A stretch of 64,000 bases of DNA from Selenomonas sp. (GTDB lineage Bacteria > Bacillota > Negativicutes > Selenomonadales > Selenomonadaceae), in assembly GCF_022771645.1 (NCBI RefSeq), contig NZ_JALFCU010000118.1, positions 56,885 to 120,884 on the forward strand, given 5' to 3'. The position numbers and the translations under genes are program-made. A model generated the notes under the pieces. It ran no database searches, was not told where the DNA came from, and saw only the letters and a program-made list of their open reading frames with translations. Below are positions 16,801-24,989 of the stretch, in pieces (position 1 is the first letter of the stretch; every line of letters begins with the position of its first letter).

Positions 16801-17037
16801 GCGCTTTCGGGACAGATGCTGCCGCGTTATGACGGCACGGCGAGCTTCTTGACGCTCGAGGATACCGTACTGCGCCCGAGCGGCCGGCCGTATTTCGGCG
16901 GCGTGCGCCTCGAGTCTCTCGGCACGCAGCCGCTCGCGGCCGGCACGACGCTCGCGACGGCGCTGCCGGAAATCGTTTTGGAAAAAGCGGAAGACCCGCA
17001 GGAAAAAGCAGGAAATGAGCTCTTGGACAGCGAATAA
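13861..17037 (+). CDS. TpsA exoprotein, filamentous-haemagglutinin-type with GLUG repeats
   Basis: 1058 residues. A long basic signal peptide (residues 1-~43) is followed by the TPS secretion domain (~45-290), which contains NPNGVLF, the diagnostic NPNG motif. Residues ~400-750 hold at least six GLUG-type repeats (VGGLVG, GGLVGYLDGG and variants) expected to form a beta-helix. The C-terminal ~300 residues have no recognised domain. It is likely a secreted or surface adhesin exported by the TpsB gene before it. ATG 13861 is chosen for AAGGAAGGG 7 bases upstream; an in-frame ATG at 13840 overlaps the tpsB stop and would add 7 residues. Confidence 0.88.
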   Translation: MGREARHQKKERKLAYAVALSLACASFCFGGFVPPPVVFAAGVAADALPTGGKVAAGEATIGAAEVVDGRHQLTIEQTSNRAIIDWQTFNVGSDAAVAFQTWTRDATGARIADPTAMTLNRVAASGGLSTIAGRITSTGIFLLTNPNGVLFADGASVDAAGIVVSTEALDAKAFMSDGRLAFVPDGSAEAAVTVNGTLVAKTDNAQANTALANAVVNIGHPVGTTLSTENNVIRIVADGDIDVGSTGRLQATTTAAYTDGATGETAQRDGTVVLRADADADEAGTVHMAAGGAPQIVAAHAVVQFEPEKSTGGQKDYAAGGTMADTLRQQIRSSDAVVAMLVNDAAQLQAMNTNLKGSYALGRDIDAQGTATWNGDAGFAPIGSETAPFTGVLDGNGYRIIDLTIQRKTDGDVGLFGVTSGAHILQATLVDPYIRGGSRTGGLVGHAKDKTILRGDVVRKRDGAGEGMPRMVEANVIGAGSVGGLVGRLTGSTIRGFSQNASAVKGEQSVGGLAGTAEASSEIFDSSNTGYVSEMTNLHAGQAAGTVQATQGWAGGLVGLAKDKTVIAAREARTATYNAGSVSGGTDGTGGTYLGGLVGYLDGGSIQQAYNTNAPLTKAGTMVGAAAGASPYGNVTGKTNVGGLVGMMTNGSTITTAFNAGNVTGVENVGGLVGTAGEKNASAIAIEQVYSADSNTVVVGADGTAPLTYRDAMVTGRENVGGLVGTLTNGNISQAYSLSRIVTPAGAQGPVGSLIGLQGRVIGKQTGVVYAVPQADAAGNVLPSIGSETAWSSVTIEKRTADELMQSARIAWPQDTWLVKDGATPPLLRAFLRPVSLDRQYRYDGNVHDVTDIPGVYHSAAGTGWSAVTTDGVQTLEELGEPYDAAGWLVMSGAADDPTDASSVYVVDANAFWSPQLGVDTSKNARILIAARPALPPDASGGGASGRGSFGFDASFERPYEFVIRDHRRPRERIDANGWFALSGQMLPRYDGTASFLTLEDTVLRPSGRPYFGGVRLESLGTQPLAAGTTLATALPEIVLEKAEDPQEKAGNELLDSE

Positions 17038-17073
17038 AGGAAACAGCAAACAAGAGCGAAGGAGGTTTTCCTC

Positions 17074-18507
17074 ATGAAACGTTTCATGGACGAAGATTTT
17101 CTGCTGGATACGGAGACAGCGCAGCGGCTCTACCACGAACATGCGGCGAAGATGCCGATCCTCGACGCCCACTCGCACATCCATCCGCGCGAGATCGCGG
17201 AGGACAAGCGCTACCGCAACCTCGCGGAGGCGTGGCTCGCGGACGACCATGCGAAATGGCGCCTCATGCGCGCCAATGGCGTGACGGAGAAGACCATCAC
17301 GGGCGGCAGTACGCCCGGGCGCGAGCGCTTCCAGGCGTTCGCGGAGATGATGCCGAAGGCCGTTGGGAATCCGATGTATGATTGGGCGCACCTCGAGCTC
17401 GCACGGTATTTCCACTGTCATGTGCCGCTCTCCGGCAAGACGGCGGAAGAGGTCTGGCAGCAGGCGGGCATCGCGCTCAGCCAGCCGGATATGACGGCAC
17501 AGGGGATCTTGAGGAGCTCGCGCGTCAAGGTGCTTTGCACGTGCGACGACCCGACGGACGACCTTCGCTGGCACAAGGCCGTCAAGCAGGCAGGGTGCGA
17601 GACCGTCGTGCTGCCGACGTTCCGTGCGGACGCGGCGCTGACGATTGAGGACCCCGAGTGGGAGAACTACATGAAGTACGACCTCGGGCAGGCGGCGGAC
17701 GTCGACATCACGACGATGGCCGACGTGCGCGAGGCGCTGCGGCGCCGCCTCGATTATTTCGCGGCGCAGGGCTGCCGCCTCGTCGATTGCAGCGTCGAGT
17801 GCGTGCGCTGCCACGAGGTCGAGGAGTTCGAGCTCGACGACATCGTCGGCAAGTACATCAACGGCAAAGGCACGCCGACGAAGCTCGAGCAGGAACGCTA
17901 CCGCGGCGCGCTCATGCTGTTCCTCGGCAAAGAGTGCAGCGAGCGCGGATGGGTGCTCGAGATCCATTACGGGGCGCTCAGGAACATCAACACGAAGCGC
18001 TACGCGCAGCTCGGCACGGCGGCCGGCTTTGACGCGATTTCCGCGCGCGACTCGGCGAAAGGCGTCTCGATGCTCCTCGATGCGCTCGACCGCCTCGAGT
18101 GCTTGCCGCACGTCGTCATTTACCCGGCGAACCCGGCGGACAATGCCGTCATCGCCTCGATCATCGGCGCGTTCGCGCAGGACGGCGTGCCCGGCGTCGT
18201 GCAGCTCGGCAGCGCGTACTGGTTCACGAACACGCGCTACGGCATTGAGGCGCAGCTCTGTACGCTCGCGGGCCTCGGCCTGCTCGGCACGTCCATCGGC
18301 ACGGTGACGGACTCGCGGTCGCTGTTCTCGTTCCCGCGCCACGAGTACTACCGCCGCATCCTCTGCAACTTCATCGGCCGCATCGTCGAGCAGGGCGCGT
18401 ACCCGGACGACGAGGAGACGCTCGCCGCGCTCGTGGAGGATATCAGCTTCAACAACGCCGCAAGATTCTTCGGCTTTGAAAATCTCATGGAACAGAAAGG
18501 AAAATAA
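17074..18507 (+). CDS. uxaC: Uronate (glucuronate) isomerase
   Basis: A 477-residue cytoplasmic amidohydrolase-fold enzyme that interconverts glucuronate/fructuronate and galacturonate/tagaturonate. The N-terminal metal site DAHSHIHP (residues ~30-37) and the length fit UxaC. CGAAGGAGG precedes the ATG. It follows tpsA by 36 bases with no terminator and precedes the YbjN-like gene by 6 bases. Other hexuronate genes (uxaA/B, kdgK) are not nearby, so its co-transcription with a secretion pair is unusual. Confidence 0.93.
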   Translation: MKRFMDEDFLLDTETAQRLYHEHAAKMPILDAHSHIHPREIAEDKRYRNLAEAWLADDHAKWRLMRANGVTEKTITGGSTPGRERFQAFAEMMPKAVGNPMYDWAHLELARYFHCHVPLSGKTAEEVWQQAGIALSQPDMTAQGILRSSRVKVLCTCDDPTDDLRWHKAVKQAGCETVVLPTFRADAALTIEDPEWENYMKYDLGQAADVDITTMADVREALRRRLDYFAAQGCRLVDCSVECVRCHEVEEFELDDIVGKYINGKGTPTKLEQERYRGALMLFLGKECSERGWVLEIHYGALRNINTKRYAQLGTAAGFDAISARDSAKGVSMLLDALDRLECLPHVVIYPANPADNAVIASIIGAFAQDGVPGVVQLGSAYWFTNTRYGIEAQLCTLAGLGLLGTSIGTVTDSRSLFSFPRHEYYRRILCNFIGRIVEQGAYPDDEETLAALVEDISFNNAARFFGFENLMEQKGK

Positions 18508-18513
18508 TTTCGC

Positions 18514-19056
18514 ATGGCAAAGGAAAAAGAAGACGTGACGACGGAAGAAAAGAAGGACACGGCTCCGGCAGAAAAAACGGAGACAAAAAAAACGACGCGC
18601 GGACGCAAAAAGTCCGGCGTCGAAAGCAACACGAAGGCACTCGACTTCCAGTCGTTCCTCGTCGACAACAACATCAACGTGTTCTCGACGGAGACGCTCG
18701 AGGATGACTACCAGACGGTCATCTTCCGCTCGCGCATCGAGACGAAAGGGCAGATCCTGCCGACGGCCGTGCTCATCGATACGAGCATCTTCACGATTCT
18801 CCGCACGCAGATCGTCACGGGCGTCGCAACGGAAAAGCGTGACCGCATCGTCAAGTATCTCAACGGCCTCAACGCCCAGTACAAGATCTTCAAATATTAT
18901 CTGCGCGAAGACGGCTCGATCTACCTCGACATCTGCCTGCCGTTCGTCGACGAGACGTTCGACTCGAAGATGATCCAGCTCATGCTCAGCGTCCTCGTGC
19001 AGCACCTCGAGGCGACGTACGACGACCTCATGGCTGAGATTTGGAAGAAAGATTAA
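18514..19056 (+). CDS. YbjN-like protein with charged N-terminus
   Basis: A 180-residue protein. Residues 1-~45 are rich in Lys, Glu and Thr and probably disordered. The remainder (KALDFQSFLVDNN ... LMLSVLVQHLEATYDDL) resembles the YbjN/type III secretion chaperone-like alpha/beta fold, which is poorly understood. It directly follows uxaC. The 3' end overlaps that of the opposing pucR-type gene by 29 bases, so the two transcripts collide. Family assignment is from overall pattern only. Confidence 0.6.
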   Translation: MAKEKEDVTTEEKKDTAPAEKTETKKTTRGRKKSGVESNTKALDFQSFLVDNNINVFSTETLEDDYQTVIFRSRIETKGQILPTAVLIDTSIFTILRTQIVTGVATEKRDRIVKYLNGLNAQYKIFKYYLREDGSIYLDICLPFVDETFDSKMIQLMLSVLVQHLEATYDDLMAEIWKKD

Positions 19057-20263
19057 GATACGCGTCAATTTCATACGCGAGCAAGAACGCGAAGCGTTCC
19101 TCAGCACTTTGGAGCTCACAGTTTGTGAGCTCCTTTATTTTGTGTACGCGGTAGTTCGCCGTATTGCGGTGCGTGAACGTCGCCTCGGCCGTGGCCTGCA
19201 GGCTGCCGCCCGCGAGCAGGTATTGGTGCAGCGTCTCCGTCAGCTGCGCGTGATGCTGCGCGTCGTAATCGCGCAGGACGGCGAGGCGTTGGTCCGCGAG
19301 GCGGCGCAGCAGCGCACGGTCGGGATGCGTGAAGAAGAGCCGCGCCGCGCCGAGCGCATCGAACGCGAGGAACGGCACCGCGCGCGCCGTCGCGATAGCG
19401 CAGGCTGCGCGCGCCTCCGCGTGCGCCTCCGGCAGCGCCGCGAGCATCGTGTGGAGCGCGCTGCGGCCGCCATGGAACGCACCGGACGCGACGGGGAGCG
19501 TCTCAGCATCGGCATTCGCTTTGTTTGCGTCGTCCGCGTTTTTGGCAGCGAGCAGCAACAGGATCTCGTCCTGCTCGAAGAACAGCTGGTAGCGGCGGCC
19601 GAGGCGGTTGAGCTGCTGCCGCCAGCGCGTGCGCAGCACGCTCTTGTCCGTGTCGGTGAGCGGCGCGTCGAGCCGGAAGACGGAGAGCGTGTACGCTGCA
19701 TCCGCATGCTTGTGCGCTGCGAGCTCGTCGAGCGCGGTTTTCTGGCGCGCGGACAGCAGCGCGGGGCGCGTGCGGTTTTCGCTCGCGACGACGAACGCCT
19801 GTTCTCCCGGGCGGACGGGCGCGGCGCACGCGAGCGTCGCGAGCCAGCGTTCCGTCTGGCGTTCTTTCTGCGACTGCTCGAGGAGCTCTGCGGCCGTCTC
19901 CTGCATGAGGTCGGAGATGTGTACGGTCCACGGCATGAGGAAGATCGGGAAGTCCGCGACCGTCGCGCGCTCGACGAGCTCCGGCGGGATGTCGCTCTCG
20001 CGGATGTATTTGCCGACGTTGATGATGAGCGCGGCGGCGTGGCGGCGGATGAGCGCCGCGAGGAAATCGGCGAGCCAATGCTCGCGCATGGCCGAAAGCC
20101 CCGTCGTGATGACGAGCTCGCCGCCGCGCAGGAACGTCACGTTGCCGATGTCCTCACAGAGATGCACCCAGGTGAACTCGTGCGTGAGGCCGGCCGTGCC
20201 CGTCAGCGGCCGCAGGCCGTAGCGTGTCTTCGCGTCGTGGTAGAAAGCTTGGAGCTGGATCAT
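19028..20263 (-). CDS. PucR-family transcriptional regulator
   Basis: 411 residues. The N-terminal PucR sensory domain (~10-125; GELVITTGL) is followed by a central GGDEF-like CdaR region. A C-terminal helix-turn-helix of the HTH_30 type follows (LQATAEATFTHRNTANYRVHKI). Members regulate purine, GABA or sugar-acid use. It is divergent from gabT with a 27-base dyad between them, which fits control of the GABA genes. The ATG at 20263 has GGAGGACGCG upstream on its strand. Confidence 0.85.
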   Translation of the reverse strand: MIQLQAFYHDAKTRYGLRPLTGTAGLTHEFTWVHLCEDIGNVTFLRGGELVITTGLSAMREHWLADFLAALIRRHAAALIINVGKYIRESDIPPELVERATVADFPIFLMPWTVHISDLMQETAAELLEQSQKERQTERWLATLACAAPVRPGEQAFVVASENRTRPALLSARQKTALDELAAHKHADAAYTLSVFRLDAPLTDTDKSVLRTRWRQQLNRLGRRYQLFFEQDEILLLLAAKNADDANKANADAETLPVASGAFHGGRSALHTMLAALPEAHAEARAACAIATARAVPFLAFDALGAARLFFTHPDRALLRRLADQRLAVLRDYDAQHHAQLTETLHQYLLAGGSLQATAEATFTHRNTANYRVHKIKELTNCELQSAEERFAFLLAYEIDAYLNLSSKSQP

Positions 20264-20307
20264 GGATTGCGCGTCCTCCTTTTGATGAAAATCATCGCCT
20301 TTATTTT

Positions 20308-20336
20308 ACAACGATTGTGCGGCGCGCACAATTGTA
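20308..20336. promoter_or_regulatory. Dyad operator between pucR-type gene and gabT
   Basis: ATTGTGC (20314-20320) and GCACAAT (20326-20332), perfect arms around GGCGC. They are extended by TACA and TGTA outside, with two unpaired bases. It sits in the divergent intergenic region and is a candidate binding site for the PucR-type protein. Confidence 0.55.
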
Positions 20337-20440
20337 TCCGTGAAAATCAGTCGGAAGAGCCGTGGAGGCCCGTCTTCCTTTGTGCTAAAGTAAAGCCATC
20401 GAAAGAAATCATCTGCCATCCATATCAGGAGGTTTTCATC

Positions 20441-21799
20441 ATGCTCAGAGACGCATTGCCAGAAATCATCACATCCGCACTCCCCGGCCCGAAATCCGCC
20501 GAGGTCATCGCCCGCCGCGAGGCCGTTGTGCCGAGCGCCATCCATTGCGGCTACCCCGTCGTCATGAAGCGCGCCGAGGGAGCGATCATCGAGGACCTTG
20601 ACGGCAACCATTTCCTCGACTGGATCGGCGGCGTCGGCGTGCTGAACATCGGCCATTGCCACCCCGAGGTCGTCGCGGCCGTCAAGGAGCAGGCTGACAA
20701 ATATTTCCACGGCATGTTCAACGTCGTGACGCACGAAGGCTACGTCAAGCTTGCCGAGAAGCTCACGCAGATCGCCCCCGTGCGTGGCGCGAAAAAGAAA
20801 GCGTACTTCACGAACAGCGGCGCTGAGGCCGACGAAAACGCCGTCAAGATTGCAAAGGCGTTCACGAAGCGCCCGAACATCATCGTGTTCTCCGGCGCGT
20901 TCCACGGCCGCACGCTGATGACGATGGCGATGACGGCGAAGAAGGCGTACGCCGTCGGCATGGGCCCGTTCCCCGATGGCGTGTACCGCGCGGAGTTCCC
21001 GTACCTCTATCGCAAGCCGGCCGGCATGCCGGACGACAAGGCGATCGATTATTACGTCGAAAAATTCAATGAGGTCTTCGAGAACTGCAGCCCCGCCGAA
21101 TACGTCGCGGCCGCTGTCGTCGAACCGTTGCAGGGCGAGGGCGGCTTCATCCCTGCGCCCATCGAGTGGGTGAAAGCCATCCGCAAGATCTGCGACGAGA
21201 AGGGCATCCTGCTCATCGCCGACGAAGTGCAGTCCGGCTTTTGCCGCACGGGCCGCATGTTTGCGACAGAGTATTGGAAAGAAGCAGGCATCGAGCCCGA
21301 TATCATTGCCACGGCGAAATCCATCGCGGCCGGCGTGCCGCTCTCGGCCATCGTCGCGCGCGAGGAAATCATGGAAGCGGCGCCGGCCGGCACGATCGGC
21401 GGCACGTTCGGCGGCAACGCGCTCGCCTGCGCCGCTGCGCTGAAGACCATCGAAATCATGGAGCGCGACCACCTCGCGGATCGTTCGCTCGCCATCGGCA
21501 AGAAAGTCATGGCACGCTACAACGAGTGGAAAGCGAAGTACGAATGCGTCGGCGACGTCCGCGGCCTCGGCGGCATGGTCGGCATCGAATTCGTCGAGGA
21601 CAAAGCCTCGAAGAAGCCGGCGAAAGCGCTGACGGGCAAAATCATCAACGAATGCGCTGCGAACGGCCTCCTCGTCGAAGGCGCCGGCATCTACGGCAAC
21701 GTCATCCGCTTCCTCGCGCCGCTCGTCATGACGGACGAACAACTCGAAGCCGGCCTCAACATCTTCGAGCGCGCCATTAAAAAGTGTGCCAATTGCTGA
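20441..21799 (+). CDS. gabT: 4-aminobutyrate aminotransferase
   Basis: A 452-residue class III PLP aminotransferase. The cofactor lysine is K293 in ATAKSIAAGVPL; other family features are TNSGAEADENA (phosphate binding), SGAFHGRT and ADEVQSGFCRTG. It moves the amino group of GABA to 2-oxoglutarate and gives succinate semialdehyde. Start by AGGAGG 9 bases upstream; the much longer open frame upstream is a shadow of the opposing gene. The next gene, a 4-hydroxybutyrate dehydrogenase, would reduce the product. Confidence 0.9.
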   Translation: MLRDALPEIITSALPGPKSAEVIARREAVVPSAIHCGYPVVMKRAEGAIIEDLDGNHFLDWIGGVGVLNIGHCHPEVVAAVKEQADKYFHGMFNVVTHEGYVKLAEKLTQIAPVRGAKKKAYFTNSGAEADENAVKIAKAFTKRPNIIVFSGAFHGRTLMTMAMTAKKAYAVGMGPFPDGVYRAEFPYLYRKPAGMPDDKAIDYYVEKFNEVFENCSPAEYVAAAVVEPLQGEGGFIPAPIEWVKAIRKICDEKGILLIADEVQSGFCRTGRMFATEYWKEAGIEPDIIATAKSIAAGVPLSAIVAREEIMEAAPAGTIGGTFGGNALACAAALKTIEIMERDHLADRSLAIGKKVMARYNEWKAKYECVGDVRGLGGMVGIEFVEDKASKKPAKALTGKIINECAANGLLVEGAGIYGNVIRFLAPLVMTDEQLEAGLNIFERAIKKCANC

Positions 21800-21800
21800 A

Positions 21801-21877
21801 GTGGCTCTCAAACTCTTGCCTCCCTCTCCGAGGGAGGGGAACCGCGAAGCGGTGGTGGGTGTGTTCCCCCACGCAAT
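21801..21877 (+). repeat. Palindromic dispersed repeat, copy 2
   Basis: Just after the gabT stop: GTGGCTCT, then the palindromic CCCTCTCCGAGGGAGGGG, then ACCGCGAAGCGGTGG and GGGTGT. It is related to the element at 9487-9619 (opposite strand). It is probably a non-autonomous dispersed palindrome and may act as a terminator or mRNA stabiliser between gabT and the dehydrogenase. Confidence 0.65.
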
Positions 21878-21921
21878 GAACTATTACAATGAACAAAACT
21901 AATTAGGAAAGCAGTGAGTCT

Positions 21922-23046
21922 ATGAAAACTTTCCAGATAGTTCCAGAAATCTGCATGTTATCAAACGTTGACGACTTTCTGAAAGAATTCGCTCCTACGG
22001 ATAAAGACCTCGTCTTTGCAAGCCAAGGCACGCAGAAACGCCACCTCGACGGAAAGCTCGGCGCGGCGACCGTCATCGACTACCGTGCATACGGCCAGGG
22101 CGAGCCGACGGACCTCATGGTCGAAGGCATTGTCGCCGCGCTCGGCGGCAAAACGTACGACCGCGTCTTCGCCATCGGCGGCGGCACGATCCTCGACGTC
22201 GCGAAGCTCTTCGCTTTGGAACAGCTTTCGCCCGTCACCGACCTTTACCAGAAAAAGTTCCCCGCGAAGAAAGCGCATCCGCTCATCCTCGTGCCGACGA
22301 CGTGCGGCACGGGCAGCGAGGTCACGAATATCTCCATCCTCGAGCTCACGAAGCTTGGTACGAAGATGGGCCTTGCCGATGCCGCTCTCTACGCCGATCA
22401 GGCCGTGCTCGTGCCGGAACTCCTCAAGGGTCTGCCAGATCGTGTGTTCGGCGCGAGCGCCATCGACGCGCTGATTCACTCCGTCGAGAGCTTCACCTCG
22501 CCGAAGTCGACGCCGTTCTCGCGCACGTTCTCGCGGGAGGCAATGGATGCGATCATCGCGGGATTCCTCGCCATACGTGAGGGCGGCCTCGCCGCCCGCG
22601 AAGCGCGCCAGGGCACGTTCCTCCTCGCGAGCACGTACGCCGGCATCGCGTTCGGCAACGCCGGCTGCGCCGCCGTCCACGCGCTCAGCTATCCGCTCGG
22701 CGCCGCGCAGCACGTCCCGCACGGCGAAGCGAACGCCGTCATGTTCGCCGCCGTCTACGAAGCGTATAAAGCGAAGCGCTACGACGGCCGCCTCGCGGAA
22801 CTCACGCAGCACATCGCGACGCTCCTCGGCACGAGCGAAGACGATGCGTTCCCGCAGCTCATGACGCTCCTCGACAAGATCCTCCCGAAGAAGCCGCTCG
22901 CCGGCTACGGCGTCAAGGAAGCAGACCTCAAAGACTACACGGACATCGTCATGACAAAGCAAGGCCGCCTCATGGCGAACAACTACGTGGAACTGACGGC
23001 AGATGATGTGCTTGGCATCTACGAAAAACTTTATGCGCAAGGCTGA
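21922..23046 (+). CDS. 4-hydroxybutyrate dehydrogenase (iron-containing alcohol dehydrogenase family)
   Basis: A 374-residue type III alcohol dehydrogenase. It shows IGGGTILDVAK (nucleotide binding), PTTCGTGSEVTN and a histidine-rich metal site (DALIHSVES, AVHALSYPLG, HVPHGEAN). Overall sequence follows clostridial 4-hydroxybutyrate dehydrogenase closely (NAGCAAVHALSYP, GEAN, MANNY near the end). It reduces succinate semialdehyde to 4-hydroxybutyrate with NADH. AGGAAAGCAG precedes the ATG. With GabT it forms a GABA to 4-hydroxybutyrate route. Confidence 0.88.
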   Translation: MKTFQIVPEICMLSNVDDFLKEFAPTDKDLVFASQGTQKRHLDGKLGAATVIDYRAYGQGEPTDLMVEGIVAALGGKTYDRVFAIGGGTILDVAKLFALEQLSPVTDLYQKKFPAKKAHPLILVPTTCGTGSEVTNISILELTKLGTKMGLADAALYADQAVLVPELLKGLPDRVFGASAIDALIHSVESFTSPKSTPFSRTFSREAMDAIIAGFLAIREGGLAAREARQGTFLLASTYAGIAFGNAGCAAVHALSYPLGAAQHVPHGEANAVMFAAVYEAYKAKRYDGRLAELTQHIATLLGTSEDDAFPQLMTLLDKILPKKPLAGYGVKEADLKDYTDIVMTKQGRLMANNYVELTADDVLGIYEKLYAQG

Positions 23047-23087
23047 CGGAAAACCGCACGTTTTTCCATCAAAGGACACAAATTCCC

Positions 23088-23147
23088 TTTTGCACGAAAA
23101 ACGTTCCTGCTATAATGGAAGCAACCATTCAAGCAGGAACGTTTTTC
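23088..23147 (+). promoter_or_regulatory. Hairpin-embedded promoter of alr
   Basis: A perfect 16-base inverted repeat (23096-23111 and 23132-23147, core ACGTTCCTGC / GCAGGAACGT) encloses an extended -10 TGC-TATAAT (23111-23116). The -35 lies near 23087-23093 (CTTTTGC). The right arm ends in five T. It can be both the terminator of the dehydrogenase gene and the alr promoter. Confidence 0.75.
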
Positions 23148-23172
23148 TATCCGCGAAAGGGGATTTTTCATC

Positions 23173-24279
23173 ATGCCGAACCGGGCAACTTGGGCTGAAA
23201 TCGATTTGAAAGCTTACGCCGAAAATCTCGAACACATCAAGACGTGCGTTAAGAACGGCGCGAAGCTCTGCGTCGTCGTCAAGGCGGACGCGTACGGGCA
23301 CGGGGCAATCCCGTGCGCGCGCGTCGCCGTCGAACATGGGGCAGACTACCTCGCTGTTGCGACGATCGGCGAGGGCATCGAACTCCGCGAGGCCGGCTTT
23401 ACGCAGCCAATCCTCCTCCTCGGCATGATTTTGCCGGAAGAAGCGCAGGTTGTCGTCGATGCGGACATCACGCAAGTTGTTTGCACGAAAGAACTCGCGC
23501 AGGCGCTGTCGGACGCTGCCGTGCGGCTCGGGAAAACGGCGAAGGTGCATCTCAAGATTGAGACGGGCATGGGCCGCATCGGCGTGCGGCCGGAAGAGGC
23601 TGCCGACCTCGCGAGCTTCATCGTCGGTCTTCCTGGCCTTGAGCTCGAAGGTGCGTTCTCGCATTTCGCCGCCGCCGACATGCGCGACAAATCGTACACG
23701 AAAGAGCAGCTTGCATTGTTCGAAAAAGCGCTCGCGGCCATCGAGGCGCGCGGCATCACGATCCCCATCCGCCACATCGCCGAGAGCGCGGCCATCCTCG
23801 AAATCCCCGAGGCGCATTACGACATGGTGCGCGTCGGCATCATCCAGCACGGCCTCTGGCCGTCGGACGAGGTCACGCATCCGATCGCGCTCACGGAGAC
23901 GATGAAGCTCTTTGCGAAAATCGTCTTCCTCAAGAAGCTCCATCCCGGCGAATCCATCGGCTACGGCCGCACGTTCGTGGCAAGCCGCGAGAGCGTCATC
24001 GCCACGCTCCCCATCGGCTACGCCGACGGTTACATCCGCGCTTACAGCCCGGAGGGCTATGTCATCATCAAGGGGCAGCGTGCCCCCATCGCCGGCCGCG
24101 TCTGCATGGACCAGGTCATGGTCGACGTCACGGACATCCCGGGCGTAGAGATCGGAGACACGGCGCTCCTCTTCGGCGGACCGGAGCTCCCGACGGACAC
24201 GGCGGCCGGCTGGCTCCGCACGATCAACTACGAAGTCACCTGCCTCATCGCCCAGCGCGTGCCGAGAATGTATTGCTGA
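23173..24279 (+). CDS. alr: Alanine racemase
   Basis: A 368-residue PLP enzyme that makes D-alanine for peptidoglycan. K37 in VVKADAYGHG carries the cofactor. The C-terminal domain has GYADGY (with the catalytic tyrosine region) and CMDQVMVDV. AAAGGGGA precedes the ATG. A small toxin-antitoxin-like cassette follows 23 bases downstream without a terminator. Confidence 0.95.
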   Translation: MPNRATWAEIDLKAYAENLEHIKTCVKNGAKLCVVVKADAYGHGAIPCARVAVEHGADYLAVATIGEGIELREAGFTQPILLLGMILPEEAQVVVDADITQVVCTKELAQALSDAAVRLGKTAKVHLKIETGMGRIGVRPEEAADLASFIVGLPGLELEGAFSHFAAADMRDKSYTKEQLALFEKALAAIEARGITIPIRHIAESAAILEIPEAHYDMVRVGIIQHGLWPSDEVTHPIALTETMKLFAKIVFLKKLHPGESIGYGRTFVASRESVIATLPIGYADGYIRAYSPEGYVIIKGQRAPIAGRVCMDQVMVDVTDIPGVEIGDTALLFGGPELPTDTAAGWLRTINYEVTCLIAQRVPRMYC

Positions 24280-24302
24280 TTTTTGGGAAGGATGGATGCC
24301 TT

Positions 24303-24632
24303 ATGTGGGGCGTGTTTGCAAAGCCGTTTCGGAACATCGAGCGGATTTTTCCGACGAAGCAGGAGGCCGTGAGCCGCATGGTTGATCTTTGCAAGACGAT
24401 GCCAAACATCAAGCGCATCACGATTTTCGGTAGCGCCGTGACGGCGGGGTGCAATCCGTGGAGCGACATCGACATTTATTTCGAGACGGATACGCCGCTC
24501 CGGACATATCCTGTCGTCCTCGGCGATGACGTCTTTGACAACTGGTCAAACTTCACAGCGGAAGGCGAATTGCTCGAGGAAATCAAGAAGAAGGGGGTTG
24601 TCGTTTATGAGCGGGGAAGAGACGCTGCTTGA
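24303..24632 (+). CDS. MNT-type nucleotidyltransferase (minimal, antitoxin-like)
   Basis: A 109-residue protein with the nucleotidyltransferase signature FGSAVTAGCNPWSDIDIYFE (residues ~37-56): the GS motif and the two aspartates of the metal site. Minimal MNT proteins are often paired with HEPN proteins; some modify the HEPN partner by adding nucleotides. The ATG at 24303 is preferred over a TTG at 24273 because GGGAAGGA lies in range. It overlaps the HEPN gene by 26 bases. Confidence 0.78.
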   Translation: MWGVFAKPFRNIERIFPTKQEAVSRMVDLCKTMPNIKRITIFGSAVTAGCNPWSDIDIYFETDTPLRTYPVVLGDDVFDNWSNFTAEGELLEEIKKKGVVVYERGRDAA

Positions 24633-24987
24633 CATCGCACGGCGCAATCTCGTCACGGCGAAAACCATGATGAAGCTCGTGGATGCGGACGACGGCTATC
24701 TCAATGTCGTCGGCTACCATGCGCAGCAAGCGATCGAACTTTCCATCAAGCATTATCTGGAAACGCACGGCATCAAGTATCCGATGACGCACGATATTTC
24801 ACAATTGACCGCGCGGATTCCCGATGATGCAATGGAACCGTTCGAAGACATCGAAAATAGTGCTGCGAATATCACGAACATGGAAGCAAAGACGCGGTAC
24901 ATTAAGAATTATCGGTTGAGCCGCCGTATCGTTGAAAAGGCGCTTCGCCAAGCGGAAGCATTGATTTCACAGTTGCAGGAGGGGTGA
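24607..24987 (+). CDS. HEPN-domain protein (COG2250 type)
   Basis: 126 residues, helical. It has the HEPN pattern GYHAQQAIELSIKHYL (residues ~35-50) followed by MTHDISQL. A clear catalytic R-x4-6-H RNase motif is not obvious, so nuclease activity is uncertain. The overlap with the upstream MNT gene supports a two-gene MNT/HEPN unit; the ribosome site GGGGG lies inside the MNT gene. The next start is 3 bases after the stop. Confidence 0.75.
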   Translation: MSGEETLLDIARRNLVTAKTMMKLVDADDGYLNVVGYHAQQAIELSIKHYLETHGIKYPMTHDISQLTARIPDDAMEPFEDIENSAANITNMEAKTRYIKNYRLSRRIVEKALRQAEALISQLQEG

Positions 24988-24989
24988 AT

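Noticed and set aside
15706..19119. 1137-codon minus-strand frame opposite tpsA and uxaC
   Set aside because: Antisense shadow of confident genes with low-complexity Arg/His/Asp content.
20338..20440. Riboswitch or T-box in the gabT leader
   Set aside because: Only the dyad at 20308-20336 is evident; no conserved riboswitch core or specifier structure was found.
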